NCBI RefSeq assembly: GCF_019457885.1
Contig: NZ_JAHZST010000008.1
Coordinates: 62,001-126,000, forward strand
Direction of reading: 5' to 3'
Length of the DNA stretch: 64,000 nt
DNA from: Shewanella nanhaiensis
GTDB lineage: Bacteria; Pseudomonadota; Gammaproteobacteria; Enterobacterales; Shewanellaceae
Shown here: piece by piece, positions 20,801 through 28,905 of the stretch
How positions within the stretch are numbered: position 1 is the first letter of the stretch
How the letters are laid out: every line of letters begins with the position of its first letter
Made by a program: the position numbers and the translations under genes
Notes under the pieces: model-generated
The model's database searches: none
What the model saw: only the letters and a program-made list of their open reading frames with translations
What the model was told of the DNA's origin: nothing

Positions 20801-23703
20801 TTGGTCCATATGAAGTCATATCAGGTGACCCCTTTTATATTTCAGTTACAGATGGTGGTCAATCATTAAATGCTGACCTATCAACAAAAGAAACCGTTAC
20901 AGCACATATAGCAGATCAATTCGGGAATAGTATTCACGATAGCCCTATCAGTTGGAGTATTTCTGATCAGGGGAAGTTACTAGAGTCTGATTTGGTAACA
21001 GAGAATGGAGCTGCATCAGCTATAGTACAGACGGGAGATCTTCCTGTTCCAATAGAATTAACCGTGAGTGTTGGAGAGGTACACAAGCAGGTTCGAATAG
21101 AGCAGCTAGCTGTAAATCTAGAATTAGCTTCAAGTCAAAATATGGTTGAGCCATTAAGTGATGGAGTTAATTTAATATTGAATGCTGAGGGGGTTTCAGA
21201 TGGTGCTCCTGTCAAGTGGGTATCAACCTTTGGCTTAGTTGAAGGCCAGTCAGTAGTTACCAACGGTATAGCTACTGCACGGTTTAGACCTGGTCCTTTT
21301 CATAATAAAACTGCCAAAATTTACGCTGCAATAGGGCAAAGTAAAGCGGTCACAGAAGTAAACATCAAGTACACCGGCTCTAACCCTGCAGTCACAATAA
21401 GTAACCCTAGCCTGATAGGGGATAGAGTTACTGATGGCTTCCTTAATGTTAATTTAATCAATGGGAAATCACGTTCAATTCCATATCGTACAACCTCTGA
21501 TTATACGGTATCAGGCTTGATACCTGGTGAAACATATGTCGTCGACTTGAATGCGGGACAAGCGCCTAATGTAGAGCCTGTGGCTTGGTATTTTATGGAT
21601 GAAATACAAGGAACAACAGCGCCTGATATTTATCATGATCATAATGCCAAGATATCTTATGGTGTTAATTTAGACACAAAAAACAAAAGAGCTGGCACTG
21701 GAAGTTACAAGTTTGAAGGTGGCGTAGTCGCCATCGCACATGCTTCAGCGTTAAGTTTTACTGATTCTTTTGGTGTTAGTCTCAGCATTCGTCCAGACTT
21801 ACTTTCAATTGGAGCAAGTTTGGTCAGTAAGCCAGGTAGTTATGGTGTTGAAACTCTCTTCATTAATGGCAACCGTCATGTTAGGTATTGGTTGGAAACT
21901 GAGTCTGGGATAAAAGATATTATCAGTGACAAGTTCGTTACTGATGGTCATTGGACCGACATTACAGCTTCTTTTCGTTCGGGGGTAATGTCTTTACAGG
22001 TGGGTAGTAGCCTAGTTAAGAAAGCAGTAACTAGCAAGGTTATTGAAAATAAAAGAGATATCATAGTTGGTTCAAATTTTAATGGCAATATCGATGGTGT
22101 AAAAATATTTGATTTTAAGAGACTTCAGTTATCGGCCTTTAGTAATGGAAGTTCACAAATAGAGTTAATAGCAAACGAGCATGGTGAAATAACAACCCAA
22201 ATTCGCTCGCTGGGGAATCTACGCACAGCATCACCGCTACATGCTTTTGTTCGAGCAAGGGTTTATTGGAAAAATAAAAAAGAACTTGTCGATGTAAATG
22301 CTGAAGGCTCGTTATTGAGTTATATGACATACGCTGTTGCAGAGGGGACTGCAAATGCTATGGCAGAACTGTTTTGGGACGAAGGAGATGATTCCTTTGC
22401 TAGTACAGTGACTGATTTTTCTGCCTCGGTTTTAGTTGTAGGTGATGTCAGAGATATTCTTAAATACGGCGGTCAATGGTGGTTTGGGCTAGCTGATCCT
22501 GATAAAAAAGTCGTAGCGTCTGTTGCTGCTATCGGAGTCTTGACTACTTTTACCCCTATTTTAGATGTTGCTATGGCAGGACTAAAGCAAGTATTAAAAA
22601 AGGCATTAAATACTAAGTCTGCTGAAGTGTTATCTAGTTTAGCTATGAAAATTCGGGGGGAGTTAGTTAATCTTGGATCATTAGGTAGCAAGACGTTAAC
22701 CCAGTTCTCTGATTGGTTTCAATGGTGTGCCTTTTCTAAACAGTGTGATGCTTTACTGTCTTCAGGAATAAGACATGATGCAGAGGTTGAAAGTTCGGCA
22801 TTATTACTAAAATCATATGGTTCAAGTAATTATGATGATCTACTTGGAAAATTATATAGCCGCTTTGATAGTTTAGGTAAAGAGCTGGCCGAAAAGGCTG
22901 CTAGAGATGTATCAGAGGCATTGACCTTAGCAATAACAAAGACAGGAAAACCATTAACAGGAAATGCAATTGAAGGAATGATTAAAGCCTCACTTGCAAT
23001 GAATAAAGGTAATAGAAAAGGAACCTTGATAAACTTAGTCGAGCGTTTTGGAGCTAGCCATAAAGAACTTGATGAAATCTTGAAGTTAGTTAATAAATAT
23101 GGTGATGAAGCTAAATTTAATTCTGGTGGAAGTGTTAGTCGATTGGGTTCAGCACTAGTGACTAAGAACGAAGCTGTAGCTGTAGCAAATAACAATGCAG
23201 CAAGGGCATTTCGTTTCACAATGCGCTACCTAACCAGAAAGGAAGCATCTGGTATTGTATTTGAAGCACCATCAATAGCTATGGTATTGGGTCAAAAGTT
23301 TAGAACTCGGCACCATGATGTAGCTTCAGATAGTTATCTTTATGAGATGAAAAGCTGGATTTCAGGAAAAAACACTTGGAAAAAAAATAGCGATCTGGAT
23401 CAACGGCTTGCTGCAAATAAGCCTGTCAGTGGTGAATATGTCGAGTGGATGTCAGATATTTTTATTAAGTTTCCAAATTTAAGTGAGTTAAGATGGGTTA
23501 TTGATGCTCGCGCAGCTGGGAAAGCGGTAGATTTGAAGAAAAAAATGCTAGCAGCATTTGATGATCCAAGAATGATTAGATTTTTGATGGATGAACATTT
23601 CCTAACGAGGAAACAAATTAGAATTTTAAAAGATGAGTTTAGCAGTAAAACCTTCGATGATATTGTTGAATATTGGGATGATATACCTGTGGAGTTACCA
23701 TGA
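17827..23703 (+). CDS. Giant secreted LamG-domain protein with predicted C-terminal nuclease toxin
   Basis: ATG at 17827 is preferred, 6 bases after AGGGGA; the ATG at 17821 touches that site. The 1958-residue protein has a signal-peptide-like N-terminus. It continues with a unique body, Ig-like domains near 20850-21370, a LamG/concanavalin-like domain near 21580-22110, and a hydrophobic segment at about 22420-22620 like those before polymorphic toxin tips. The last ~190 residues contain HHD and, nine residues on, YEMKSW. Numbered from the ATG at 17821 these are Asp1833, Glu1842 and Lys1844, fitting the D...ExK metal site of restriction-endonuclease-fold nucleases. The next gene overlaps by 4 bases, as immunity genes often do. 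The toxin role is inferred; secretion is well supported. Confidence 0.8.
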   Translation: MLSGSNKNGMTKAIFICLALMSSIVSFSVLSLGAWDTARVKFGHVLARGLVLDDAGYPTYIEYAEDGTKVGGWSQGLGSAEGAYVLPAEHITNALTGLSELKSKYNNKLVILTREQYESKTFTTKMNKPIPKLTLSPSYKSVVVKPTESILHPTDAHVVLLSRFDLNATTSVDGGAKSLLFNKSGKLLHSSPYNIAFDSAFYEGEGGDDVIPGTFENLSKNKAYAPMNGAEIEAWINGYDYSKEDGSYAAHYNIVPCPGFSFFYDNVPVIMKYYYVGFTSRGIRPLFDATMIPGSDFCSGLGALSLGIDLVGAMTQVAIIGIEASATRSVYPSNFYIDTGFITGLGFLAEVGAETEYVYNEPNLDSDKHEYYDFDGDLKLDKAFMGNIVDGLFVCTEETATAEYQGVFLSSLHEQSVTCSEVNTEDIQPDILRLADHAPDFNNQGLVGQISKEDLQDTDILVFRESTGMLLTQRKGINENEMSKNRSYYGVEESAFLFQMMLRGPSVSAFSIFSEDHGSSGFSNFQSNANMHPSLHQRESDHLKPGEAIKIVLINRKTGYIGTHRSTYIQGYKGGVVSFPLNVINMRPPNLKISAERHFSFKEGMSASNDQETNLIAYEGSAMSDDELLTITTEWYDSDGTPLPDGMNDFGYTGRLAKVAGPGMLVSEGGNMDNFSIRPGKHIEHIRLKDMGNPADHFYIQVNGQSSHENPSFADGGAAPSGPLAQRPKHYVPFKVPVLDEAVTLEQEYIYKKLVADGLDEGVEKPKPLYRWVYRPELQFSTYDLKVKDIIRQRSDDLTSSIYQDDIPMIASSDNMVKFLYDLIESNEEALAFLGAGQELVFALGETEIKAKLGEGNQLVFTNLDHIAALDVEDFVTLSLYSNNDPTNVLWEYAFGLGPMATPTADYISADENKANLQVYFPISSTDGADITLSWKVEGANGSILKSSTKSNTGIHSNDLFTSTVKGDQYYVNVEILTSDDPLFISGSKYRFGPYEVISGDPFYISVTDGGQSLNADLSTKETVTAHIADQFGNSIHDSPISWSISDQGKLLESDLVTENGAASAIVQTGDLPVPIELTVSVGEVHKQVRIEQLAVNLELASSQNMVEPLSDGVNLILNAEGVSDGAPVKWVSTFGLVEGQSVVTNGIATARFRPGPFHNKTAKIYAAIGQSKAVTEVNIKYTGSNPAVTISNPSLIGDRVTDGFLNVNLINGKSRSIPYRTTSDYTVSGLIPGETYVVDLNAGQAPNVEPVAWYFMDEIQGTTAPDIYHDHNAKISYGVNLDTKNKRAGTGSYKFEGGVVAIAHASALSFTDSFGVSLSIRPDLLSIGASLVSKPGSYGVETLFINGNRHVRYWLETESGIKDIISDKFVTDGHWTDITASFRSGVMSLQVGSSLVKKAVTSKVIENKRDIIVGSNFNGNIDGVKIFDFKRLQLSAFSNGSSQIELIANEHGEITTQIRSLGNLRTASPLHAFVRARVYWKNKKELVDVNAEGSLLSYMTYAVAEGTANAMAELFWDEGDDSFASTVTDFSASVLVVGDVRDILKYGGQWWFGLADPDKKVVASVAAIGVLTTFTPILDVAMAGLKQVLKKALNTKSAEVLSSLAMKIRGELVNLGSLGSKTLTQFSDWFQWCAFSKQCDALLSSGIRHDAEVESSALLLKSYGSSNYDDLLGKLYSRFDSLGKELAEKAARDVSEALTLAITKTGKPLTGNAIEGMIKASLAMNKGNRKGTLINLVERFGASHKELDEILKLVNKYGDEAKFNSGGSVSRLGSALVTKNEAVAVANNNAARAFRFTMRYLTRKEASGIVFEAPSIAMVLGQKFRTRHHDVASDSYLYEMKSWISGKNTWKKNSDLDQRLAANKPVSGEYVEWMSDIFIKFPNLSELRWVIDARAAGKAVDLKKKMLAAFDDPRMIRFLMDEHFLTRKQIRILKDEFSSKTFDDIVEYWDDIPVELP

Positions 23704-24914
23704 TACAGTGTAAAAATTACACACCAGAGCGGCAGAGTGATTCAAAAAAGTCAATAAGCTTACCATTGACTTTAATTAAGCAGATTAACCGTAGTATAGT
23801 GACTCCCTGTATCGCTGGAGGTTATCTATATGCAGAACTTGATAAGAATTCTAAAACCTTATCCTGTTTAGATGAGGAATCACTTAAGCATATTTGGAGT
23901 AGTGAAGTAAGCGGGTTATTAGTAAACCAGATTCCAATCATGAACGACACAATGTTGGTATTAGACCAAGCCACAGAAGATTTATTGTTACTCAGCAAAG
24001 AACGAGGAATATTAATTAGAAACTTTGGCGAGTTGGATTTTTCACCAAGTGATTGGTGTGTGAAAAACGATAAACTCTTTTCTAAAGTGTACGATGACTC
24101 ATCAGGCTCTATTATTTCCAACTTTGGTTGTTTTGAAGGGGATGAGCTAAAAACTGTTTGGGAATATAAGGAGTTCAATTTAGATTGGTTCGCGGTCTCA
24201 GATAGCTACGCTTTACTAAGTGATAGCTGTGGAGTGCTGGTTGCGTTAAATAGCCATGATGGTAGCGAGATCTGGCGGATATCACCAATGCAAACAGGGC
24301 TATTCAGCTCTGAAGAGGAGATGCGTCAAGAGCCACCAGGGATGATCAATGTCACCTTAAGTAGCCACCGTGTTATCGGCTACCCCTCAATATTTGAAAA
24401 CAGAATTGCAGTAGCCCCTATGTTTGGAAATTCACTAATAGGGGTAGATTTAGCAACTGGCAAAGTGATCTGGACTCGAAGAGTACTTAACAGTGCAGTT
24501 AATACTCGGGAGGTATATTGTAATGAGGTGTATACCTCTGGCCCTAAGTGTATAGAGGCCTTTGATGTGACTACAGGTGAGCAGACCTTAAAGCTTGAAA
24601 TTGATAGTATCGATATAGAACAAACTATGCTCGCCCATCATGTTAAACCACTGAAAGCGGCAAATGGTTTGTTAATGTTTGTGGGTGGGATGTGGGCGTT
24701 TACGGTATCAGAAACTCATATCTTCGGTGTGAATGGTAACCAGAACCTATTGTATAGCATTGATAAAAGCAGCGGTAAGATTGATTGGATCTACCAACCT
24801 GATGAGGGGCAAGTTGCAGCGGACTCCAAACCATATATTGCAAATGGTAGGGTCTATTTTCCCTGTTTATATCAGATGTATATATTTGAAGGGGCTGAAG
24901 GCTTTCTGCAGTAA
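23700..24914 (+). CDS. Cytoplasmic PQQ-like beta-propeller protein, candidate immunity protein
   Basis: A 404-residue protein with no signal peptide, starting in ATGA overlap with the stop of the predicted toxin gene, so the two are translationally coupled. It has repeated propeller blades with the D-x-x-[TS]-G-x-x-x-W pattern of PQQ-like repeats: NSHDGSEIWR, DLATGKVIWT, DVTTGEQ and DKSSGKIDW. Catalytic residues of quinoprotein dehydrogenases are not evident, and a cytoplasmic protein would not use periplasmic PQQ. Position and location suggest it neutralises the upstream nuclease domain. Alternatives are an orphan propeller scaffold or an accessory protein. The first third is AT-rich like the toxin tip and the rest is not. 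Confidence 0.7.
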   Translation: MIQCKNYTPERQSDSKKSISLPLTLIKQINRSIVTPCIAGGYLYAELDKNSKTLSCLDEESLKHIWSSEVSGLLVNQIPIMNDTMLVLDQATEDLLLLSKERGILIRNFGELDFSPSDWCVKNDKLFSKVYDDSSGSIISNFGCFEGDELKTVWEYKEFNLDWFAVSDSYALLSDSCGVLVALNSHDGSEIWRISPMQTGLFSSEEEMRQEPPGMINVTLSSHRVIGYPSIFENRIAVAPMFGNSLIGVDLATGKVIWTRRVLNSAVNTREVYCNEVYTSGPKCIEAFDVTTGEQTLKLEIDSIDIEQTMLAHHVKPLKAANGLLMFVGGMWAFTVSETHIFGVNGNQNLLYSIDKSSGKIDWIYQPDEGQVAADSKPYIANGRVYFPCLYQMYIFEGAEGFLQ

Positions 24915-24968
24915 ATAAATCAGGCCACCCACAATAAATGGTGCATTTTTCCTCCTACTAACCTAAAC

Positions 24969-25003
24969 AAAGCCCATTCACCTTTCGACAAATGGGCTTT
25001 TTA
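24969..25003. terminator. Bidirectional rho-independent terminator
   Basis: A perfect 10-base stem (AAAGCCCATT with AATGGGCTTT) and 12-base loop, with T-rich flank on the + side. It lies between the convergent propeller and signal peptidase genes and can serve both. Confidence 0.85.
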
Positions 25004-25019
25004 TATTAGAAACTAAGCT

Positions 25020-25673
25020 TCAATATAGATCGCTGAAAAATCTATCTTCTCGGGGAATATAGTAGTTATCGTAATTGAGTGAGAAGGCTATTTTGGTTGC
25101 TTTGCCCTTAAGTTCGGCTCTTGGGACAAAGCCGTATACGCGAGAGTCGACACTGTTGCGGCGGTTATCTCCCATCACCATGTAGTGGTTTTCAGGAACG
25201 GTGATGGTGGCAAAATGGCTTAAGTTGTCGCTGGCTCTTTTCTCGATTCGGATCTTATGGCGCAAGCCTGTGAGCTCTTCTTCGGCAATCAGCTCCTGAC
25301 TATTATTATCTAGGACTGTGTAGTTGAGTGGTATGCCGTTAATGGACAATACCTCGTTGCTTAAACTGATTTTGTCGCCAGGTAGGCCAATCACGCGTTT
25401 TATTAAGCGATTTTTTGCCGCTTTCGATTCAAAAACGATTATCTCTCCCCGTTGTGGCTCACCGGTTTCGAGCAGTGATATTTGGGTGAAAGGAACTCTT
25501 AAGTCATAGGCCATCTTATCCACGACAATGCGGTCGCCCTCTTTAATGGTGGGTTGCATTGAGCCTGTGGGCACTGTGTACCAATCTGCCACAGCACTTC
25601 TAAAAACAGACATTAGAATAATAAAAATGAATAGCTGCCTGTTATTTTTCCAAAAAGTTTTTATTTTACTCAT
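25020..25673 (-). CDS. lepB: Signal peptidase I
   Basis: This inner-membrane serine protease of 217 residues removes signal peptides from exported proteins. It has one N-terminal membrane segment (about residues 13-29), the PTGSMQPT motif with nucleophile Ser38, general base Lys92 in RLIKRVIGLPGD, and the MGDNRRNSVDSR box. The Ser-Lys spacing of 54 matches the family. It is shorter than the main E. coli-type LepB (324 residues), lacking the second membrane segment, so it is probably an additional paralogue rather than the lepA-linked housekeeping copy. It stands alone, convergent with the giant secreted-protein operon; a role in processing those proteins is possible but not shown. Confidence 0.9.
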   Translation of the reverse strand: MSKIKTFWKNNRQLFIFIILMSVFRSAVADWYTVPTGSMQPTIKEGDRIVVDKMAYDLRVPFTQISLLETGEPQRGEIIVFESKAAKNRLIKRVIGLPGDKISLSNEVLSINGIPLNYTVLDNNSQELIAEEELTGLRHKIRIEKRASDNLSHFATITVPENHYMVMGDNRRNSVDSRVYGFVPRAELKGKATKIAFSLNYDNYYIPREDRFFSDLY

Positions 25674-25785
25674 TAGCTTTGTCTCCCTGCTTACTTTGGC
25701 GATTAAGTTAGTAGGCCATATATGTCAGCACAAGTTCATGATGTAAGTGTTACTAAGTGTGTGGTTAGTGACTGTTAAAAACTGA

Positions 25786-26523
25786 CTACGACAATCGGTA
25801 GTTCTTTCTAAACTCTGAGGGTAATTCGCCAAAAAACAGCCTGAACTGTTTGCTGAAGTAGCTGTGATCGGTAAAACCTGTTGCGTCTCCTACCTGTGAA
25901 ATTGGCATATCGGTTTCTACTAAAAGTCTACGTGCGTTTTCAAGGCGAACCTCATTGATAAACTGTTTTGGTGTTTTAGTGAGGTATTTTTTAAAGCGTC
26001 TCTCTAGGGCACTGACAGAGAGGTGAGCGACCTCTGCTAACTCTTCAATGGCGAGGTGTCGGGAGTAGTGCTCTCTCACAAAATCCACAGGGGCTTTGAT
26101 GGCATCGACGCCAGAAAGTGCCATCGCCTGTTTCTGCAGATGCCGCGTGATGCCATATGATCCTATGATCTCGCCCACTTGATTTGAGAGTGGGCGTTTG
26201 GAGGTGGCATACCAAGCTGGATCGCCAGCTTGTGTCATGTTCATCTCTAAGCGCTCCGTGACGGTTTGACCTGCTAAGATTTTTTCATCATCACGGATAA
26301 ACTGCTTCGCTAGGTGAGGAGGGGAGAAGTCATAGTCGTTTTTCCCCAATATTTGATTGAGCCCCCGCACCTCTTTGTGTTCAATAAAGGCTTGGTTTGC
26401 ATGAACAAAATTATGGTTTTTATCCTTAATCCAAAAGAGCACGCCTGGCAGTAGATCGAACATGCTGATCACTTGCTCTACCTCAACTAGATTGAGAAAT
26501 GTGTTCTCTTTATCCCAGCTCAT
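25786..26523 (-). CDS. PAS-domain AraC-family transcriptional regulator
   Basis: A 245-residue regulator. Residues about 20-130 form a PAS-like sensor (LLPGVLFWIKDKNHNFVHAN, then ITRHLQKQ). Residues about 140-240 are an AraC DNA-binding domain with two helix-turn-helix motifs; AIEELAEVAHLSVSALERRF and DTGFTDHSYFSKQFR-like sequence are visible. It is transcribed divergently from the sugar-oxidation operon starting at 26665, so it very probably controls that operon in response to a small ligand bound by the PAS domain. Confidence 0.88.
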   Translation of the reverse strand: MSWDKENTFLNLVEVEQVISMFDLLPGVLFWIKDKNHNFVHANQAFIEHKEVRGLNQILGKNDYDFSPPHLAKQFIRDDEKILAGQTVTERLEMNMTQAGDPAWYATSKRPLSNQVGEIIGSYGITRHLQKQAMALSGVDAIKAPVDFVREHYSRHLAIEELAEVAHLSVSALERRFKKYLTKTPKQFINEVRLENARRLLVETDMPISQVGDATGFTDHSYFSKQFRLFFGELPSEFRKNYRLS

Positions 26524-26542
26524 CTACCCCTCCCTATCCGAT

Positions 26543-26588
26543 ATTTGTTGATTGCACCAAATAACAAACGCCGAATTTGTTGCATCGA
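26543..26588 (+). promoter_or_regulatory. Possible tandem AraC operator
   Basis: Two direct repeats, ATTTGTTGATTGCA (26543) and ATTTGTTGCATCGA (26575), start 32 bases apart, about three helical turns. They lie between the divergent AraC gene and the sugar operon. The assignment is inference from position. Confidence 0.35.
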
Positions 26589-26664
26589 TAACCGATTTAT
26601 TAATAACACATATTAAGACCTCAATCCTATAGTGGTTATATTCTTACTTGGTATGTTTATCACA

Positions 26665-27843
26665 ATGAAAAAGATTCGGATGGGAATGGTTGGTGGCGGG
26701 CAAGGTGCATTTATTGGTGCAGTGCATCGTATTGCCGCTTTTTTAGATGGTGAAATAGAGCTGGTGTGTGGCGCATTTAGCTCAAAGCCCCAGCGCAGTA
26801 TTGAGTCTGGAAAGGCGCTTTATCTGCCAGAGCACCGCTGTTATGACTCCTATCAGGAGATGATTCTGTGTGAAGAGAAGCTCCCTGAAGAGATGCGCAT
26901 GGAGTTTGTTGTCATTGTGACGCCCAATCATCTGCATTTTCCTGTGGCAAAAATGGCAATCGAGTATGGTTTCCATGTGTTGTCAGATAAACCTGCGACC
27001 ATCAGTTTAGATGAGGCATTAAGGTTAAAGCAGCTCTTAGAGAAACATAACCAACTCTATGGCTTGACCCAAACATACACAGGCTATCCCTTAATCAAGC
27101 AAGCCCGTCATTTAATCGCTGCGGGAGAGTTGGGCAATATTGTTAAGATGGTGGTCGAGTACAGCCAAGGCTGGCTAGCATCAAAAGAAGATGAGACGAG
27201 CAAACAAGCCAGTTGGCGATTAGATAAAAATCAGTCAGGTATTAGCTGCTGTATGGGCGATATTGGTGTGCATGCTGCCAATTTAGCCGAGTATGTCTCT
27301 GGGCTGAACATGACAGAGCTGTGCGCTGACCTTACCTCTACGGTTGCCGGGCGAACTTTAGATGATGACGGAACTGTGCTGTTGAAGTTTTCTAACGGTG
27401 CTAAGGGCGTGCTATTGGCAAGCCAAGTGGCACTTGGTGACGAGAACAACCTTAAGCTGCGAGTTTACGGGGACAGAAAGAGTATCGAGTGGTCTCAGCT
27501 TGAACCAAACACACTTTGGCTGAAATCTAACACAGAAGCGACACAGATGATCCGCGCTGGAGTCGGTGAGCAATGCGCCGCTGCCAAGCAAGCGATGCGA
27601 ACACCTGCGGGCCATCCAGAGGGATATTTGGAGGCATTCGCTAATATCTACTGTAACTTTGCTAAGCAGATTAGGGCAAAAAAGGCAGGTGAGGTTTGTG
27701 ATAACCGGCTGTTTGATGTACCGGGTATTGAGCAAGCTGTTCGCGGTATGGCCTTTATTGAGAACGTGGTTCAAGCCAGCGCTTCTAATGAAAAGTGGCA
27801 CCCGTTTTCACTTAAAGCAGATCGCAATATGGGGGAGGAATAG
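26665..27843 (+). CDS. Gfo/Idh/MocA family sugar oxidoreductase
   Basis: An NAD(P)-dependent dehydrogenase of 392 residues. The start ATG at 26665 gives [20 protein letters not shown], placing the Rossmann GxGxxG-like loop at its usual position; a longer frame from GTG at 26632 has no ribosome site. The EKP-like motif appears as [11 protein letters not shown]. The C-terminal half is the substrate domain, with the usual conserved [13 protein letters not shown]is. It heads the seven-gene operon and ends directly against the next ATG. Family members interconvert keto and hydroxyl sugars, so it may reduce a 3-keto sugar. Confidence 0.88.
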   Translation: MKKIRMGMVGGGQGAFIGAVHRIAAFLDGEIELVCGAFSSKPQRSIESGKALYLPEHRCYDSYQEMILCEEKLPEEMRMEFVVIVTPNHLHFPVAKMAIEYGFHVLSDKPATISLDEALRLKQLLEKHNQLYGLTQTYTGYPLIKQARHLIAAGELGNIVKMVVEYSQGWLASKEDETSKQASWRLDKNQSGISCCMGDIGVHAANLAEYVSGLNMTELCADLTSTVAGRTLDDDGTVLLKFSNGAKGVLLASQVALGDENNLKLRVYGDRKSIEWSQLEPNTLWLKSNTEATQMIRAGVGEQCAAAKQAMRTPAGHPEGYLEAFANIYCNFAKQIRAKKAGEVCDNRLFDVPGIEQAVRGMAFIENVVQASASNEKWHPFSLKADRNMGEE

Positions 27844-28896
27844 ATGTCTCAAATAAAGGGGCCAGGTATCTTCCTAGCGCAGTTTTGTCAGGATGATGCA
27901 CCATTTAATAACTTAACCAGTATCTGCCAATGGGTGGCTGACTTAGGTTACAAGGCGGTGCAGATCCCAACTTGGGATAAACGTTTATTTGATCTCAAGC
28001 TCGCCTACCAGAGTCAGACCTATTGTGATGATGTGAAAGGCATTATTACGGATGCGGGTTTGAGCATCAGTGAGTTATCGACTCATCTACAGGGGCAGCT
28101 AGTGGCTGTTCACCCAACATACGATAAGCAGTTCGACGCCTTTGCACCCGAGGAGGTTAAAAACAAGCCTCAGGCTCGGACTCAGTGGGCGGTTGAGCAG
28201 GTTTCAATGGCGGCTAAGGTGAGTCAGACATTGGGGCTTAATGCCCATGCGACATTCTCTGGGGCCCTGTTATGGCAAACCGCTTACCCCTGGCCCCAGC
28301 GCCCAGCTGGTTTGGTTGAGGAGGGGTTTAAGGAGTTGGGTAAGAGATGGCTACCTTTGCTCAATAAGTTTGAAGATGCCGGAGTGGATCTCTGTTATGA
28401 GCTTCATCCAGGTGAAGATCTCCATGATGGCGTGACCTTTGAGCGATTCTTAGGGGCAACGGGGGATCATGCTAGAGCGAATATTCTCTACGATCCGAGC
28501 CACTTTGTACTGCAACAGCTCGATTATCTGGCTTTTATCGATATCTATCATGAGCGGATTAAGGCTTTTCATGTCAAAGATGCCGAGTTTAGACCTAATG
28601 GTCGAAGTGGCGTTTATGGGGGATACCAAGATTGGCAACAACGTCCAGGCCGCTTTAGATCTTTGGGAGATGGACAGATAGATTTTAAACAGATCTTTAG
28701 CAAATTAACTCAATATGGTTTCGATGGTTGGGCAGTGCTTGAGTGGGAGTGTTGTTTGAAACACCCCGCAGATGGTGCAAAAGAGGGCGCCCCCTTTATT
28801 GAGCAACATCTGATAAGAACACCTGAATATGCGTTCGATGACTTTGCATCAAGTGGTGTTGATGAGTCGTTAAATCGCAAAATTCTAGGATTATAG
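27844..28896 (+). CDS. Sugar phosphate isomerase/epimerase (xylose isomerase-like TIM barrel)
   Basis: A cytoplasmic TIM-barrel protein of 350 residues. Metal-binding residues of the family are visible in CYELHPGED (Glu), LYDPSHF (Asp/His), FHVKDAEF (His/Asp) and VLEWECC (Glu). It starts immediately after the stop of the dehydrogenase gene and is co-transcribed with it. It probably isomerises or epimerises the sugar produced by the oxidative steps of this operon; the exact substrate cannot be read from sequence. Confidence 0.87.
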   Translation: MSQIKGPGIFLAQFCQDDAPFNNLTSICQWVADLGYKAVQIPTWDKRLFDLKLAYQSQTYCDDVKGIITDAGLSISELSTHLQGQLVAVHPTYDKQFDAFAPEEVKNKPQARTQWAVEQVSMAAKVSQTLGLNAHATFSGALLWQTAYPWPQRPAGLVEEGFKELGKRWLPLLNKFEDAGVDLCYELHPGEDLHDGVTFERFLGATGDHARANILYDPSHFVLQQLDYLAFIDIYHERIKAFHVKDAEFRPNGRSGVYGGYQDWQQRPGRFRSLGDGQIDFKQIFSKLTQYGFDGWAVLEWECCLKHPADGAKEGAPFIEQHLIRTPEYAFDDFASSGVDESLNRKILGL

Positions 28897-28905
28897 GGGG
28901 AGCAT

